Assembly: GCA_963773655.1 (NCBI GenBank)
Contig: CAVZBX010000003.1
Location: 744,001 to 808,000 of the forward strand
Reading direction: 5' to 3'
Source of the DNA: DASSQJ01 sp963773655
Lineage (GTDB): Bacteria > Actinomycetota > Actinomycetes > Actinomycetales > Dermatophilaceae
DNA length: 64,000 nucleotides
Position numbers and translations under genes: made by a program. Shown piece after piece: positions 15,679 to 23,556 of this stretch. Each line of letters begins with the position of its first letter. Positions within the stretch are counted from its first letter, which is position 1. The notes under the pieces are model-generated. The model was not told the DNA's origin, made no database searches, and saw nothing but the letters and a program-made list of their open reading frames with translations.

Positions 15679-16424
15679 CCGGGGCGACGGGCCACCCGGT
15701 GCGACGGGCGTGGGTGTTCCTCGACACGCCGCGCTCTGAGGCCGACGTCTCGTGGCGCTTCTGGGCCCACGTCACCGACAGCCGCCTGGCGCCGGCGCGC
15801 GGCGACGGCGGCGAGTTCTCGACGCTGCTGCCGGCGCAGGGCGAACCCTGGGTCAGGCTCCAGGCCGTCGACGAGGACGGCGGGGTCCACCTCGACCTGG
15901 ACGTCGACGACGTCCACGCCGTGGCGGACGCCGCCGAGCAGCTCGGCGCCGCCCGCGTCGGGGCCATCGGCGACGCCGTCGTCCTCATGCGCTCACCCGG
16001 CGGCTTCCCGTTCTGCCTCACCACGTGGCACGGCCGGAGCGGACAGGTGCGCGACGGGCTCGCGAGCATCCTCGACCAGGTGTGCCTCGACGTGCCCCGC
16101 TCCCGGTGGGACGCCGAGACCGCCTTCTGGTCGGCCCTCACCGGCTGGGAGCTGCGCGCGTCCGACGAGCCCGGCTTCTCCTTCCTCGTCCGACCGCCCG
16201 ACATCCCGCTGCGGGTGCTGCTGCAGCGGCTCGACGAGGAGGCCGGCCCGGTGCGGGGCCACGTCGACCTCGCCTGCTCCGACCGCTCCGAGGACGTCCG
16301 GCGGCACGCCGCGGCGGGGGCCACGGTGGTCGAGGAGCGGTCCTCGTGGACCGTGATGCGTGACCCGTCCGGGCGGGTCTACTGCCTCACCGACCGCAGC
16401 CCGCAGCCGCCACCCGGCCGCTGA
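15675..16424 (+). CDS. VOC family protein (glyoxalase/bleomycin resistance fold)
   Basis: 249 residues with two vicinal-oxygen-chelate half-domains: an N-terminal one with HLDLDVDDVHAVADAAEQLGA and VLMRSPGGFPFCLTTW, and a C-terminal one with QVCLDVPRSRWDAETAFWSALTGWEL ending in RDPSGRVYCLTDRSP. This is the actinobacterial glyoxalase-like form whose substrate is unknown. The GTG overlaps the menC stop, so the two genes are co-transcribed. A dehydrogenase, resistance or lyase activity cannot be picked from sequence. Confidence 0.88.
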   Translation: MTGATGHPVRRAWVFLDTPRSEADVSWRFWAHVTDSRLAPARGDGGEFSTLLPAQGEPWVRLQAVDEDGGVHLDLDVDDVHAVADAAEQLGAARVGAIGDAVVLMRSPGGFPFCLTTWHGRSGQVRDGLASILDQVCLDVPRSRWDAETAFWSALTGWELRASDEPGFSFLVRPPDIPLRVLLQRLDEEAGPVRGHVDLACSDRSEDVRRHAAAGATVVEERSSWTVMRDPSGRVYCLTDRSPQPPPGR

Positions 16425-16428
16425 CCGG

Positions 16429-16463
16429 CCGGCCCGCGCCGCCCGGGTGCATCCGCGGGCCGG
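16429..16463 (+). terminator. Hairpin between the VOC and heliorhodopsin genes
   Basis: Inverted repeat CCGGCCCGC / GCGGGCCGG (9-base arms, 17-base loop) directly after the VOC stop. It could end the menC-VOC transcript; no U-run is present. Confidence 0.4.
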
Positions 16464-16483
16464 GTGTCGGCGGAAGAAGGGGC

Positions 16484-17332
16484 ATGGCCGACCTTCCCCT
16501 GGAGCTGTCCACCCGGTCCGTCACCGTGCCCGCTGACCGGGCCCGGTCACTGCGCGTGTTCAACGCCGTGATGGGGGTGCTGCACCTGGTCTCCGGCGCC
16601 GCCATGCTCGCGCTGAGCACCGACTTCACCCTCCCCGTCTCGACGTTCGCGCTCGGGGGCCCGCCGGGCACGCCCCTCGAACAGGGCACCCTCTCGGGCA
16701 TCGCCGAGGTGCCGCTGGCCTGGGCGACGGCCTCCTTCCTGTTCCTGTCCGCGTTCTTCCACCTCCTGCTCGCCTCGCCCTGGGGCTTCCCGCGGTACGT
16801 CGCCGAGCTGGAGCGGGGACGCAACCGGTTCCGCTGGGTCGAGTACTCCCTGTCGTCGACGCTGATGATCGTGCTGATCGCCCTCGTCACCGGCATCACC
16901 GACCTGGCCGCCCTCATCGGCCTGGGGTTCGCGAACATCGCGATGATCCTCTTCGGGTGGCTGATGGAGGTGGGCAACAACGGCCTGATGACCGGCCGTG
17001 ACGAGGCGCCGGCGCGGGGCAGTCGCGCCTGGTGGACACCGTTCTGGTTCGGCTGCGTCGCCGGGATCGGCCCGTGGCTCGCGATCGGCGCCTACCTCTG
17101 GGCGAGCATCGCAGTCCTCGACGGCCAGGGTCCGCCCGGGTTCGTCTGGGGCATCATCATCAGCCTGTTCGTCCTGTTCAACACCTTCGCGATCAACCAG
17201 TGGCTGCAGTACCGCCGGGTGGGCCGCTGGCGCGACTACCTCTTCGGCGAGCGCCAGTACGTCATCCTCAGCCTCGTCGCCAAGTCGGTGCTGGCGTGGC
17301 AGGTCTTCGCGAACGTGCTCATCCCCACCTGA
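16484..17332 (+). CDS. Heliorhodopsin
   Basis: 282 residues with seven hydrophobic helices. The retinal Schiff-base lysine is Lys267 in LSLVAKSVLAWQVFAN (helix 7). The counterion Glu120 is in the hallmark RNRFRWVEYSLSSTLMIVLIA, and the family histidines are His34 (helix 1) and His93 (helix 2). Heliorhodopsins are retinal proteins with the N-terminus inside the cell, distantly related to type-1 rhodopsins, with slow photocycles and signalling or enzyme-modulating roles proposed. The start ATG has GAAGAAGGGG just upstream. No carotenoid oxygenase or other retinal gene lies in the window. It converges on mycothione reductase with a single base between. Confidence 0.96.
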   Translation: MADLPLELSTRSVTVPADRARSLRVFNAVMGVLHLVSGAAMLALSTDFTLPVSTFALGGPPGTPLEQGTLSGIAEVPLAWATASFLFLSAFFHLLLASPWGFPRYVAELERGRNRFRWVEYSLSSTLMIVLIALVTGITDLAALIGLGFANIAMILFGWLMEVGNNGLMTGRDEAPARGSRAWWTPFWFGCVAGIGPWLAIGAYLWASIAVLDGQGPPGFVWGIIISLFVLFNTFAINQWLQYRRVGRWRDYLFGERQYVILSLVAKSVLAWQVFANVLIPT

Positions 17333-17333
17333 G

Positions 17334-18725
17334 TCACGACGGCAGGCGGAGCAGGGCGTTCTCGACGACCTCGGAGAGCGCCGGGTGGATCCAGTACTGG
17401 CCGGTCGCCACCTCGTGGGCACGCTGTCCGAGGCTGGCCGCCTGGACCAGCGGCTGGATGATGCTCGACGCGTGCGGCCCGAGGCAGTGCGCCGCGAGAA
17501 CCCGGCCGTCCGGGGAGGCGTGCACGGTGAGGAAGCCGGTGGTGTCCTCCAGGGCCCACCCGTAGGCGACGTCGCCCACCTCCTGGGTGGCGCTGACGTA
17601 CTCGGTCCCCGCGGCGTCGAGCTCGGCGCTGGTCGGCCCGAACGAGGCCACCTGGGGGTGGCCGAACACGGCGTGAGGCACCGGCCGGTCGTCCCGGCGC
17701 ATCGGCGGGCCGGGAACCCGGCCCAGGTCCACGGCGAGGTTGTGCGCCACGATCCGCGCCTCGTGGTTCGCGACGTGCTTGAGCTGGTCGGCGCTCGCGA
17801 CGTCACCGAGGGCCCAGACGCCGGGCGCGCTGGTGCGCTGCTCGGCGTCGGTCACGACGCGGCCGTCGGGGTGGGTCTCGACGCCACCGGCGGCGGCGTC
17901 GACGAGGTCGCTGTTCGGGCGGCGCCCCACCGCGAGGAGCACGGCCTCGGCCTCCAGCTGCTCGGTGCCCTCCGGCCCCGCCACGGTGAGACGCCAGGTG
18001 CCGCCCCGCCGCTCGGCCGCCCTCACGGTGCTGAGCAGGCGCAGGCCGTGGCGCCGCCGGGAGATCGAGGTGTAGCGCCTCGAGACCGACTCCTCCTCGC
18101 GCACGAGCAGCCGCTGCGACCGCTGCACCACGGTGACGTCGACGCCGAAGGCCGCGAACACGTGCGCCATCTCGCACGCGACGAAGCCCCCGCCCACGAC
18201 GACCATCCGCCGCGGGAGGGACGCCATCCGCATCACCGTGTCGGAGGTGTGCACCCCGCGGTCGGGGTCGACCTCGCGCAAGCCGTCGACGGGCAGCGTG
18301 ACCGGTCGGCTGCCGACCGCCACCACCACCCGGTCGGCCGTCAGCTCCTCGCCGGTGTCCAGCCGTAGCCGCCGATCACCCGTGAAGCGGGCGCGGGTGC
18401 GGTACAGGGAGACCGAGGGCTGCCCGCGGCGGTACTGCTCACCGTTGCGGGAGATGGGGTCGATGCGGCCGAACACCCGGTCGCGAACCGCGGACCAGTC
18501 GACGTCGACCGGGCCCAGCGACACGCCCAGGCGACGGGCGCCCTCCGCCTCGACGACGCGGTCCGCGGGGACGATGAACATCTTCGTCGGGATGCAGCCC
18601 ACGTTGAGGCAGGTGCCCCCGAAGGTGCCCTCGTCGACGAGCGCGACGTCGAGGTGCTCGAGGTCCTCGGTGACCACGGTGTTCCCGGAGCCGCTGCCGA
18701 CGATGACGAGGTCGTGGTGGGGCAT
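17334..18725 (-). CDS. mtr: Mycothione reductase
   Basis: FAD- and NADPH-dependent disulfide reductase that regenerates mycothiol, the actinobacterial low-molecular-weight thiol. 463 residues. Seen: N-terminal FAD Rossmann motif VIVGSGSGNTVV, redox disulfide GGTCLNVGCIPTKM, NADPH motif VVVGGGFVACEMAHVF, second FAD motif TSAPGVWALGDVAS, and the C-terminal active-site HPALSEVVENALL with the catalytic His. GSGSGN rather than GxGxxG, and the IPTKMFIVPAD stretch, favour mycothione reductase over lipoamide dehydrogenase. The ATG is preceded by TACGCT at seven bases. Confidence 0.94.
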   Translation of the reverse strand: MPHHDLVIVGSGSGNTVVTEDLEHLDVALVDEGTFGGTCLNVGCIPTKMFIVPADRVVEAEGARRLGVSLGPVDVDWSAVRDRVFGRIDPISRNGEQYRRGQPSVSLYRTRARFTGDRRLRLDTGEELTADRVVVAVGSRPVTLPVDGLREVDPDRGVHTSDTVMRMASLPRRMVVVGGGFVACEMAHVFAAFGVDVTVVQRSQRLLVREEESVSRRYTSISRRRHGLRLLSTVRAAERRGGTWRLTVAGPEGTEQLEAEAVLLAVGRRPNSDLVDAAAGGVETHPDGRVVTDAEQRTSAPGVWALGDVASADQLKHVANHEARIVAHNLAVDLGRVPGPPMRRDDRPVPHAVFGHPQVASFGPTSAELDAAGTEYVSATQEVGDVAYGWALEDTTGFLTVHASPDGRVLAAHCLGPHASSIIQPLVQAASLGQRAHEVATGQYWIHPALSEVVENALLRLPS

Positions 18726-18732
18726 GGCGGCC

Positions 18733-18738
18733 AGCGTA
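18733..18738 (-). promoter_or_regulatory. mtr: -10 box (TACGCT), leaderless start of mycothione reductase
   Basis: TACGCT on the minus strand, seven bases before the ATG at 18725. Confidence 0.45.
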
Positions 18739-18892
18739 GGCGGGAAGGTGCCTCGCCCTGGCGCGACGTTTCCTCCACAGGGGCCGGCGCGCGGGGTGGC
18801 CGTCCACAGGCGGCGACCGACCGCTTCCGTCGGCGGTCACACTCCGGTGCAGTGGTCCCGTCGAGGGGGAGCGATGGACGGGAGGGGGAGCG

Positions 18893-19168
18893 ATGGACGA
18901 GGCGGCGGTCGCGCTCGACCGGGTGGCGCAGCAGGCGATGGAGGCGCAGGAGGTGGTGGCGGCGCAACGCGCGGCGCTGGGGCGGTACGCCCTCGTGTGG
19001 TGGACGGGCGAGGCGGCGGAGCGGTACTTGGGGCACGTCGAGCGGCGGCGGGCCGCCCTCGCCCGGTGCGCCGACGAGCTCGGGGAGGTCGCGGCCCTCG
19101 CTGCGCGGCTCGGTGAGGTGGCCCGGGCCGAGGCGGGAGCGCTGCGCACCCTGGGAGTGGCGGCGTGA
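18893..19168 (+). CDS. WXG100-like small helical protein
   Basis: 91 residues, two long amphipathic helices with a WTG turn in the middle (YALVWWTGEAAERYLGHVERRR). This is the size and arrangement of WXG100/ESAT-6-type proteins exported by type VII secretion. The start at 18893 has GGAGGGGGAG just upstream. An almost identical GAGGGGGAGCGATGGAC precedes it at 18864, but that ATG (18874) is out of frame. The stop overlaps the GTG of a serine-hydrolase-like gene, so the two products probably work together. No type VII secretion machinery gene is in the window. Confidence 0.7.
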   Translation: MDEAAVALDRVAQQAMEAQEVVAAQRAALGRYALVWWTGEAAERYLGHVERRRAALARCADELGEVAALAARLGEVARAEAGALRTLGVAA

Positions 19169-20349
19169 GCCGCGTGGCAGTCCGGTCGGGCGCGTTGTCA
19201 CGGGCCTCCCGGGCCGTCGGCGACGCGGCCGGTGAGCTGCGCCGCGCCGGCGCCGAGCTCCTCGTCGCCTCGGCCCGCTGCCGGCCGCCATCGTCGACGG
19301 GAGCCTCGGCGGTCGCCCTGCTCGCGGGGTGGCTGCGGCTGGAGGGGGCCGTGGCCCGCGCCGCCGGGCCCCGCGGTGTCGCCGGTGAGGCGCTGGCGCT
19401 CGAGTCCCTGGCGGTACGGCTGGCCGTCGCGGCCCGGGCCTACGAGGGGGTCGAGGCGGGGGTGGCCGCGGTCATGGCCTCGGTGGCCGGTGCCGCCGAC
19501 CTGTCGGCGACCGTCGGGTGGCTCGCCGAGGAGCATTCCGCGGCGCAGGTCCGGGTCGTCGACGCCCGGTGGAGCAGGCCCCGGGTCGAGGAGGTGGCGG
19601 ACCTGGTCGCCGCCGGTCAGGGGCTGGACGGCGGCCGGGTCCGGGTGCTCGAGCTGGCGTCGGCGGACGGCGGCTCCGCCTGGGTGGTGGTGATCCCGGG
19701 CACCCAGCGGTGGTCCCCGGTGGCCGGGTCGAACCCGTTCGACCTCACCACCGACGTACGGGCCGTCGCGGGGGGCGACGACGCCACCGTCGCCGTCTCC
19801 GGGGTGGCGCTGGCCCTCGAGCGCGCCCGCGCGGCGTCGGGCCGGTCGCGGGCCGACGACCCGGTGCTGCTCGTCGGCCACAGCCAGGGAGGCATCCTCG
19901 CGGCGGCCCTGGCGAGCGACGCCGGGTTCGCCCGGCGCCACCACGTGACGCACCTGCTCACGACCGGGGCGCCGATCGGGCTCCTCCCGGTCCCCGCGTC
20001 GGTGCGCGTGCTCGCCGTCGAGCACGCCGACGACCCCGTGCCCGGGCTCGACCTCACCCCCAACCCGGCCACCGCCTCGTGGTTCACGCTCCGGACCGGG
20101 GCAGGGCCGCCGGCCGACGTGGCCGCCCACCGGCTCGAGCGCTACGTCGAGAGCGTCCGCGTCGCCGTGGCCGCCGCCGCGCCCACCGGCCCGGCCCACG
20201 GTGGCGGGGTCGCCGGGGTCACCGGGGTCCCCGGGGTCGCGGGATGGTGCGCGGGCGCCGCCGCCTTCGTCGGGAGGCCGGTGCGGAACGCCACCGACGT
20301 CGTGGTCACCCGCCGGGGAGTCCGCGACCCGGTTCCCCACATCCCCTGA
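19165..20349 (+). CDS. Alpha/beta hydrolase (lipase-like) with helical N-terminal domain
   Basis: 394 residues. Residues 1-130 are Ala-rich helix, similar in character to WXG100/PPE-type segments. From about 150 on is an alpha/beta hydrolase core: VVVIPGTQRWSP for the oxyanion strand, nucleophile elbow LLVGHSQGGILAAALAS (Ser240), a likely acid in EHADDPVPGLD and a His in AAHRLERY. This resembles PE-PPE-domain serine hydrolases. Residues 347-359 form a short GVxGVxG repeat. No signal peptide; export through the WXG100-like partner is inference. GTGA overlap with that gene. A hairpin follows 16 bases after the stop. Confidence 0.75.
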   Translation: MSRVAVRSGALSRASRAVGDAAGELRRAGAELLVASARCRPPSSTGASAVALLAGWLRLEGAVARAAGPRGVAGEALALESLAVRLAVAARAYEGVEAGVAAVMASVAGAADLSATVGWLAEEHSAAQVRVVDARWSRPRVEEVADLVAAGQGLDGGRVRVLELASADGGSAWVVVIPGTQRWSPVAGSNPFDLTTDVRAVAGGDDATVAVSGVALALERARAASGRSRADDPVLLVGHSQGGILAAALASDAGFARRHHVTHLLTTGAPIGLLPVPASVRVLAVEHADDPVPGLDLTPNPATASWFTLRTGAGPPADVAAHRLERYVESVRVAVAAAAPTGPAHGGGVAGVTGVPGVAGWCAGAAAFVGRPVRNATDVVVTRRGVRDPVPHIP

Positions 20350-20364
20350 CGGCAGGCTGTCGTT

Positions 20365-20397
20365 CAGGAGGAGGGGGGCAGTCCGCGCCTCCTCCTG
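20365..20397 (+). terminator. Hairpin terminator after the hydrolase gene
   Basis: Perfect 10-base arms CAGGAGGAGG / CCTCCTCCTG around a 13-base loop, 16 bases past the stop. It separates the WXG100-hydrolase pair from menD. Confidence 0.6.
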
Positions 20398-20491
20398 CCC
20401 CGGCCGGGCCACGGGGCGCCGGACGGCACCGACCCACGCCCCAGCCGGGCGTCGCGTGCGAGGAGGCGCCGGGCCGGAGCGATCGTGCTGG

Positions 20492-20497
20492 CAGAAT
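20492..20497 (+). promoter_or_regulatory. menD: -10 box (CAGAAT), near-leaderless start of menD
   Basis: CAGAAT lies eight bases before the GTG at 20506, leaving a leader of one or two bases at most. Confidence 0.4.
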
Positions 20498-20505
20498 CGC
20501 CGACC

Positions 20506-22233
20506 GTGAACCCGTCCACCGCGCTCGCGACGGTGCTCGTCGACGAGCTGGTGCGCGGCGGTGTCCGTGAGGCCGTGCTCGCACCGGGGTCCCGCTCGGC
20601 GCCGCTGGCCTACGCGCTGCTCGCCGCCGAGGCGGCAGGGCGCCTCCGGCTCCACGTGCGCGTCGACGAGCGCTCGGCCGGGTTCCTGGCCCTGGGGCTG
20701 GCCCGAGGGGGTGGCGGCTCCCCGGTGGCGGTGGTGACGACCTCCGGCACGGCCGTGGCCAACCTCCACCCCGCCGTGCTCGAGGCCCACCATGCCCAGG
20801 TGCCCCTGGTGGTGCTCTCCGCGGACCGACCGCACGAGCTGCGCGGCACGGGAGCCAACCAGACGACCACGCAGCCCGGCCTGTTCGCCGGGGCCACCCG
20901 GTTCGACGCCGACCTCCCGGCCCCGGACGCCGTGCCGGACGGCCGCCGGGGGGCCGCGTGGCGCAGCACCCTGGTCCGCGCCCTCGCGGCGGCTCGGGCG
21001 GACGGCGGCGGCGACCCCGGCCCGGTACACCTCGACGTCGCCTTCCGGGAGCCCCTCGTCCCCGACCTGGACGGCGGCGCGCTCCCCGCGCACCTGGACG
21101 GCCGGCCCGGTGGCGCCCCCTGGGTCGACATCCGACCGCGACCTGCGGCCGCCACGGACGGCGCCGGCATCGACCACGTCGAGCGCACCGTCGTCCTCGT
21201 CGGGGACACCGGCAGCACCACCCGGGGCGCGGACGCGGTGGCCTGGGCCGCCGCCCGCGGGTACCCCGTGGTGGCCGAGCCGTTCGCCGGGTCGACGGCC
21301 CGGGCCGGGGCCCTGCCGCACGGTCCGCTGCTCCTGACCGCCACCGGATGGGTCGACGCGCACGCCCCCGAGCGCGTGGTCGTCGTGGGGCGGCTGACCC
21401 TGGCCCGGCCGGTGGCCGCGCTGCTGCGCCGTCCGGCCACCCGCGTCGAGGTGGTCAGCACCGGCACCACGTGGTCCGACCCGTCGCACGTCGCGGCCAC
21501 GGTGCACCCGTGGGAGGTGCTGGCTGCCGAGCTCCGGCAGGGCCCGGCAGCGGCCCTCCGCGGCCGGTGGTCGCGCGACTGGCACGACGCGGGCGAGGCG
21601 CTGTCCCGGGCGGTGGCGGCGCGAGGCTTCCGCTGGCCGACCGGAACGGCGGTGGCGGCAACGGTGCACCGGGCGCTCCCGCCCGACGGCGTCCTCGTGG
21701 TCGGCTCGTCGAACCCGGTCCGCGACCTCGACCTCGCCTGGGGGACAGGTGGCCCGACGGGGGTGCAGGTGCACGCCAACCGCGGGCTGGCCGGCATCGA
21801 CGGCATCGTCTCGACCGCCGTCGGGGTCGCCCTCGCGACGGGCCGACCCGCGCACGCTCTGCTCGGTGACCTCACCTTCCTCCACGACAGCAACGGCCTC
21901 CTCATCGGGCCCGACGAGCCGCGGCCCGACCTCACCCTCGTCGTCGTCAACGACGACGGCGGCGGCATCTTCGCCACCCTCGAGCCGGGGGAGCCCGAGC
22001 GGTCCGCCGGCTTCGAGCGGGTCTTCGGCACCCCCACCGGCACCGACCTCGCGGCACTCTGCCGCGCCCACGGCGTCGGTCACGACCTCGCGGGGAGCGC
22101 CGAGGAGCTGGCCGCCCTGGTGGCCGAGGCGTCGGCGGGCCTGCGCGTCGTCGAGGTGCGCGTGGAGCGGGCCGGCCACCGCCGCGAGCACGCGGCCCTG
22201 CGCGAGCTGGCCGCGGAGGTCGTGCGCTCCTGA
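20506..22233 (+). CDS. menD: 2-succinyl-5-enolpyruvyl-6-hydroxy-3-cyclohexene-1-carboxylate synthase
   Basis: Thiamine diphosphate enzyme joining isochorismate and 2-oxoglutarate (SEPHCHC synthase), 575 residues. Seen: opening NPSTALATVLVDELVRGGVREAVLAPGSRSAPL, catalytic glutamate region HVRVDERSAGFLALGLAR, TTSGTAVANLHPAVLEA, SADRPHELRGTGANQTTTQ, VHANRGLAGIDGIVSTA, and the ThDP/Mg motif LLGDLTFLHDSNGLL with VVNDDGGGIF. The GTG at 20506 gives the family N-terminus (VNPSTALATV). Next gene on the strand is menJ, 65 bases on with its own promoter. Confidence 0.97.
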   Translation: MNPSTALATVLVDELVRGGVREAVLAPGSRSAPLAYALLAAEAAGRLRLHVRVDERSAGFLALGLARGGGGSPVAVVTTSGTAVANLHPAVLEAHHAQVPLVVLSADRPHELRGTGANQTTTQPGLFAGATRFDADLPAPDAVPDGRRGAAWRSTLVRALAAARADGGGDPGPVHLDVAFREPLVPDLDGGALPAHLDGRPGGAPWVDIRPRPAAATDGAGIDHVERTVVLVGDTGSTTRGADAVAWAAARGYPVVAEPFAGSTARAGALPHGPLLLTATGWVDAHAPERVVVVGRLTLARPVAALLRRPATRVEVVSTGTTWSDPSHVAATVHPWEVLAAELRQGPAAALRGRWSRDWHDAGEALSRAVAARGFRWPTGTAVAATVHRALPPDGVLVVGSSNPVRDLDLAWGTGGPTGVQVHANRGLAGIDGIVSTAVGVALATGRPAHALLGDLTFLHDSNGLLIGPDEPRPDLTLVVVNDDGGGIFATLEPGEPERSAGFERVFGTPTGTDLAALCRAHGVGHDLAGSAEELAALVAEASAGLRVVEVRVERAGHRREHAALRELAAEVVRS

Positions 22234-22286
22234 GGCCCGGGGCCACCGCCGTCGAACCGGATTCGGTGCCGGGACCCCGGCCTTGC

Positions 22287-22292
22287 GAGAAT
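22287..22292 (+). promoter_or_regulatory. menJ: -10 box (GAGAAT), leaderless start of menJ
   Basis: GAGAAT, then CGGGGC, then the GTG at 22299. Confidence 0.45.
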
Positions 22293-22298
22293 CGGGGC

Positions 22299-23531
22299 GT
22301 GCCCACCACACCGCTCCGCACCGAGGTCCTCGTCGTCGGTGCCGGACCCGCCGGGTCGGCAGCGGCCGCGTGGGCGGCCCGCGACGGCCGCGACGTCGTC
22401 CTCGCCGACGCCGCCACCTTCCCCCGCGACAAGACCTGCGGGGACGGCCTGACCCCCCGGGCCGTCGCGGAGCTGGACCGCCTCGACCTCGGCGACTGGG
22501 TACGGGGGCACACCGTCAACCGTGGGTTGCGCGCCCACGGCTTCGGCCAGACCCTGCACCTGCCGTGGCCCGGCGGCTCGCTCCCCGACCACGGCTCCGC
22601 CGTCCCCCGCACCGAGCTCGACGACGGCATCCGCACCGCCGCGCTCAAGGCGGGAGCCACCGGGATGGAGGGGGCCAAGGCCGTCGACGCCCGGATCGAG
22701 GATGGTCGGGTGCGTGCGGTCACCTTCCGGCGCGGGGAGGAGACGGTCGACATCGCCTGCGAGCGCCTCGTCGTCGCCGACGGGGTGCGCTCGGGGCTCG
22801 GCAAGGTGCTCGGGCGCGAGTGGCACCAGGACACGGTGTACGCCGTGGCCGGGCGCAGCTACGTCGACTCCGAGCGCTCGGACGACCCGTGGATCAGCAG
22901 CCACCTCGAGCTGCGTGGCGAGGACGGCCAGGCCCTCCCCGGCTACGGCTGGATCTTCCCGCTCGGCGGTGGCCAGGTGAACGTCGGCGTCGGTACCCTC
23001 GCCACGACCAAGCGTCCCGCGGAGGTGGCCGTCAAGCCGCTGATGCGCCACTACGCCGACCTGCGCCGGGCCGACTTCGGCCTCGTCGGCGAGCAGCGGA
23101 TGCCGACCAGCGCGCTGCTGCCGATGGGCGGGGCGGTGAGCAACGTCGCCGGGCCCAACTGGGCCCTCATCGGGGATGCGGCGGCGTGCGTCAACCCGCT
23201 GAACGGCGAGGGCATCGACTACGGCCTCGAGACCGGCAGGCTCGTGGCGGCCCACCTCGACGACGACCTCGAGGCGGTCTGGCCGGCGCTGCTGCGCGAG
23301 CACTACGGCGAGGCGTTCTCGATCGCCCGCCGGCTCGCCGGGATCTTCACGCTCCCCCGGATGCTCACCGCGCTCGGTCCCGTGGGGATGCGCAGCGACT
23401 GGCTGATGACCCTGGCGCTGCGGTGGATGGGCAACCTCGTCACCGACGAGGACCGCGACCGCGCGGCCCGGGTGTGGCGGTGGGCCGGCCGGCGGTCGGT
23501 GTCGGTCGACGCCCGCCCGCCCTTCACCTGA
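22299..23531 (+). CDS. menJ: Geranylgeranyl reductase family flavoprotein (menaquinone tail reductase, MenJ-like)
   Basis: 410 residues. FAD Rossmann motif VLVVGAGPAGSAAAAWAAR at the N-terminus, then FPRDKTCGDGLTPRAV typical of the geranylgeranyl reductase family, and the second FAD motif WALIGDAAACVNPLNGEGIDYGLETG. In mycobacteria MenJ saturates one isoprene unit of the menaquinone tail; the position between menD and menF supports that role, although reduction of other polyprenyl lipids cannot be excluded. The start at 22299 rather than 22266 is chosen from the GAGAAT box and the Rossmann motif position. Confidence 0.88.
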   Translation: MPTTPLRTEVLVVGAGPAGSAAAAWAARDGRDVVLADAATFPRDKTCGDGLTPRAVAELDRLDLGDWVRGHTVNRGLRAHGFGQTLHLPWPGGSLPDHGSAVPRTELDDGIRTAALKAGATGMEGAKAVDARIEDGRVRAVTFRRGEETVDIACERLVVADGVRSGLGKVLGREWHQDTVYAVAGRSYVDSERSDDPWISSHLELRGEDGQALPGYGWIFPLGGGQVNVGVGTLATTKRPAEVAVKPLMRHYADLRRADFGLVGEQRMPTSALLPMGGAVSNVAGPNWALIGDAAACVNPLNGEGIDYGLETGRLVAAHLDDDLEAVWPALLREHYGEAFSIARRLAGIFTLPRMLTALGPVGMRSDWLMTLALRWMGNLVTDEDRDRAARVWRWAGRRSVSVDARPPFT

Positions 23532-23556
23532 CCGCCCGGACCACCACCACAGGGGC

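Noticed and set aside
18874..18892. ATG with a strong Shine-Dalgarno upstream of the WXG100-like gene
   Set aside because: It is out of frame with the coding sequence and yields an Arg/Gly-rich product; it looks like a duplicated ribosome-binding-site segment.
19198..22311. A 1037-codon minus-strand frame opposite the hydrolase and menD genes
   Set aside because: Composition is typical of antisense frames in high-GC DNA (Arg, Gly, Pro, His), and the plus-strand genes have clear catalytic motifs.
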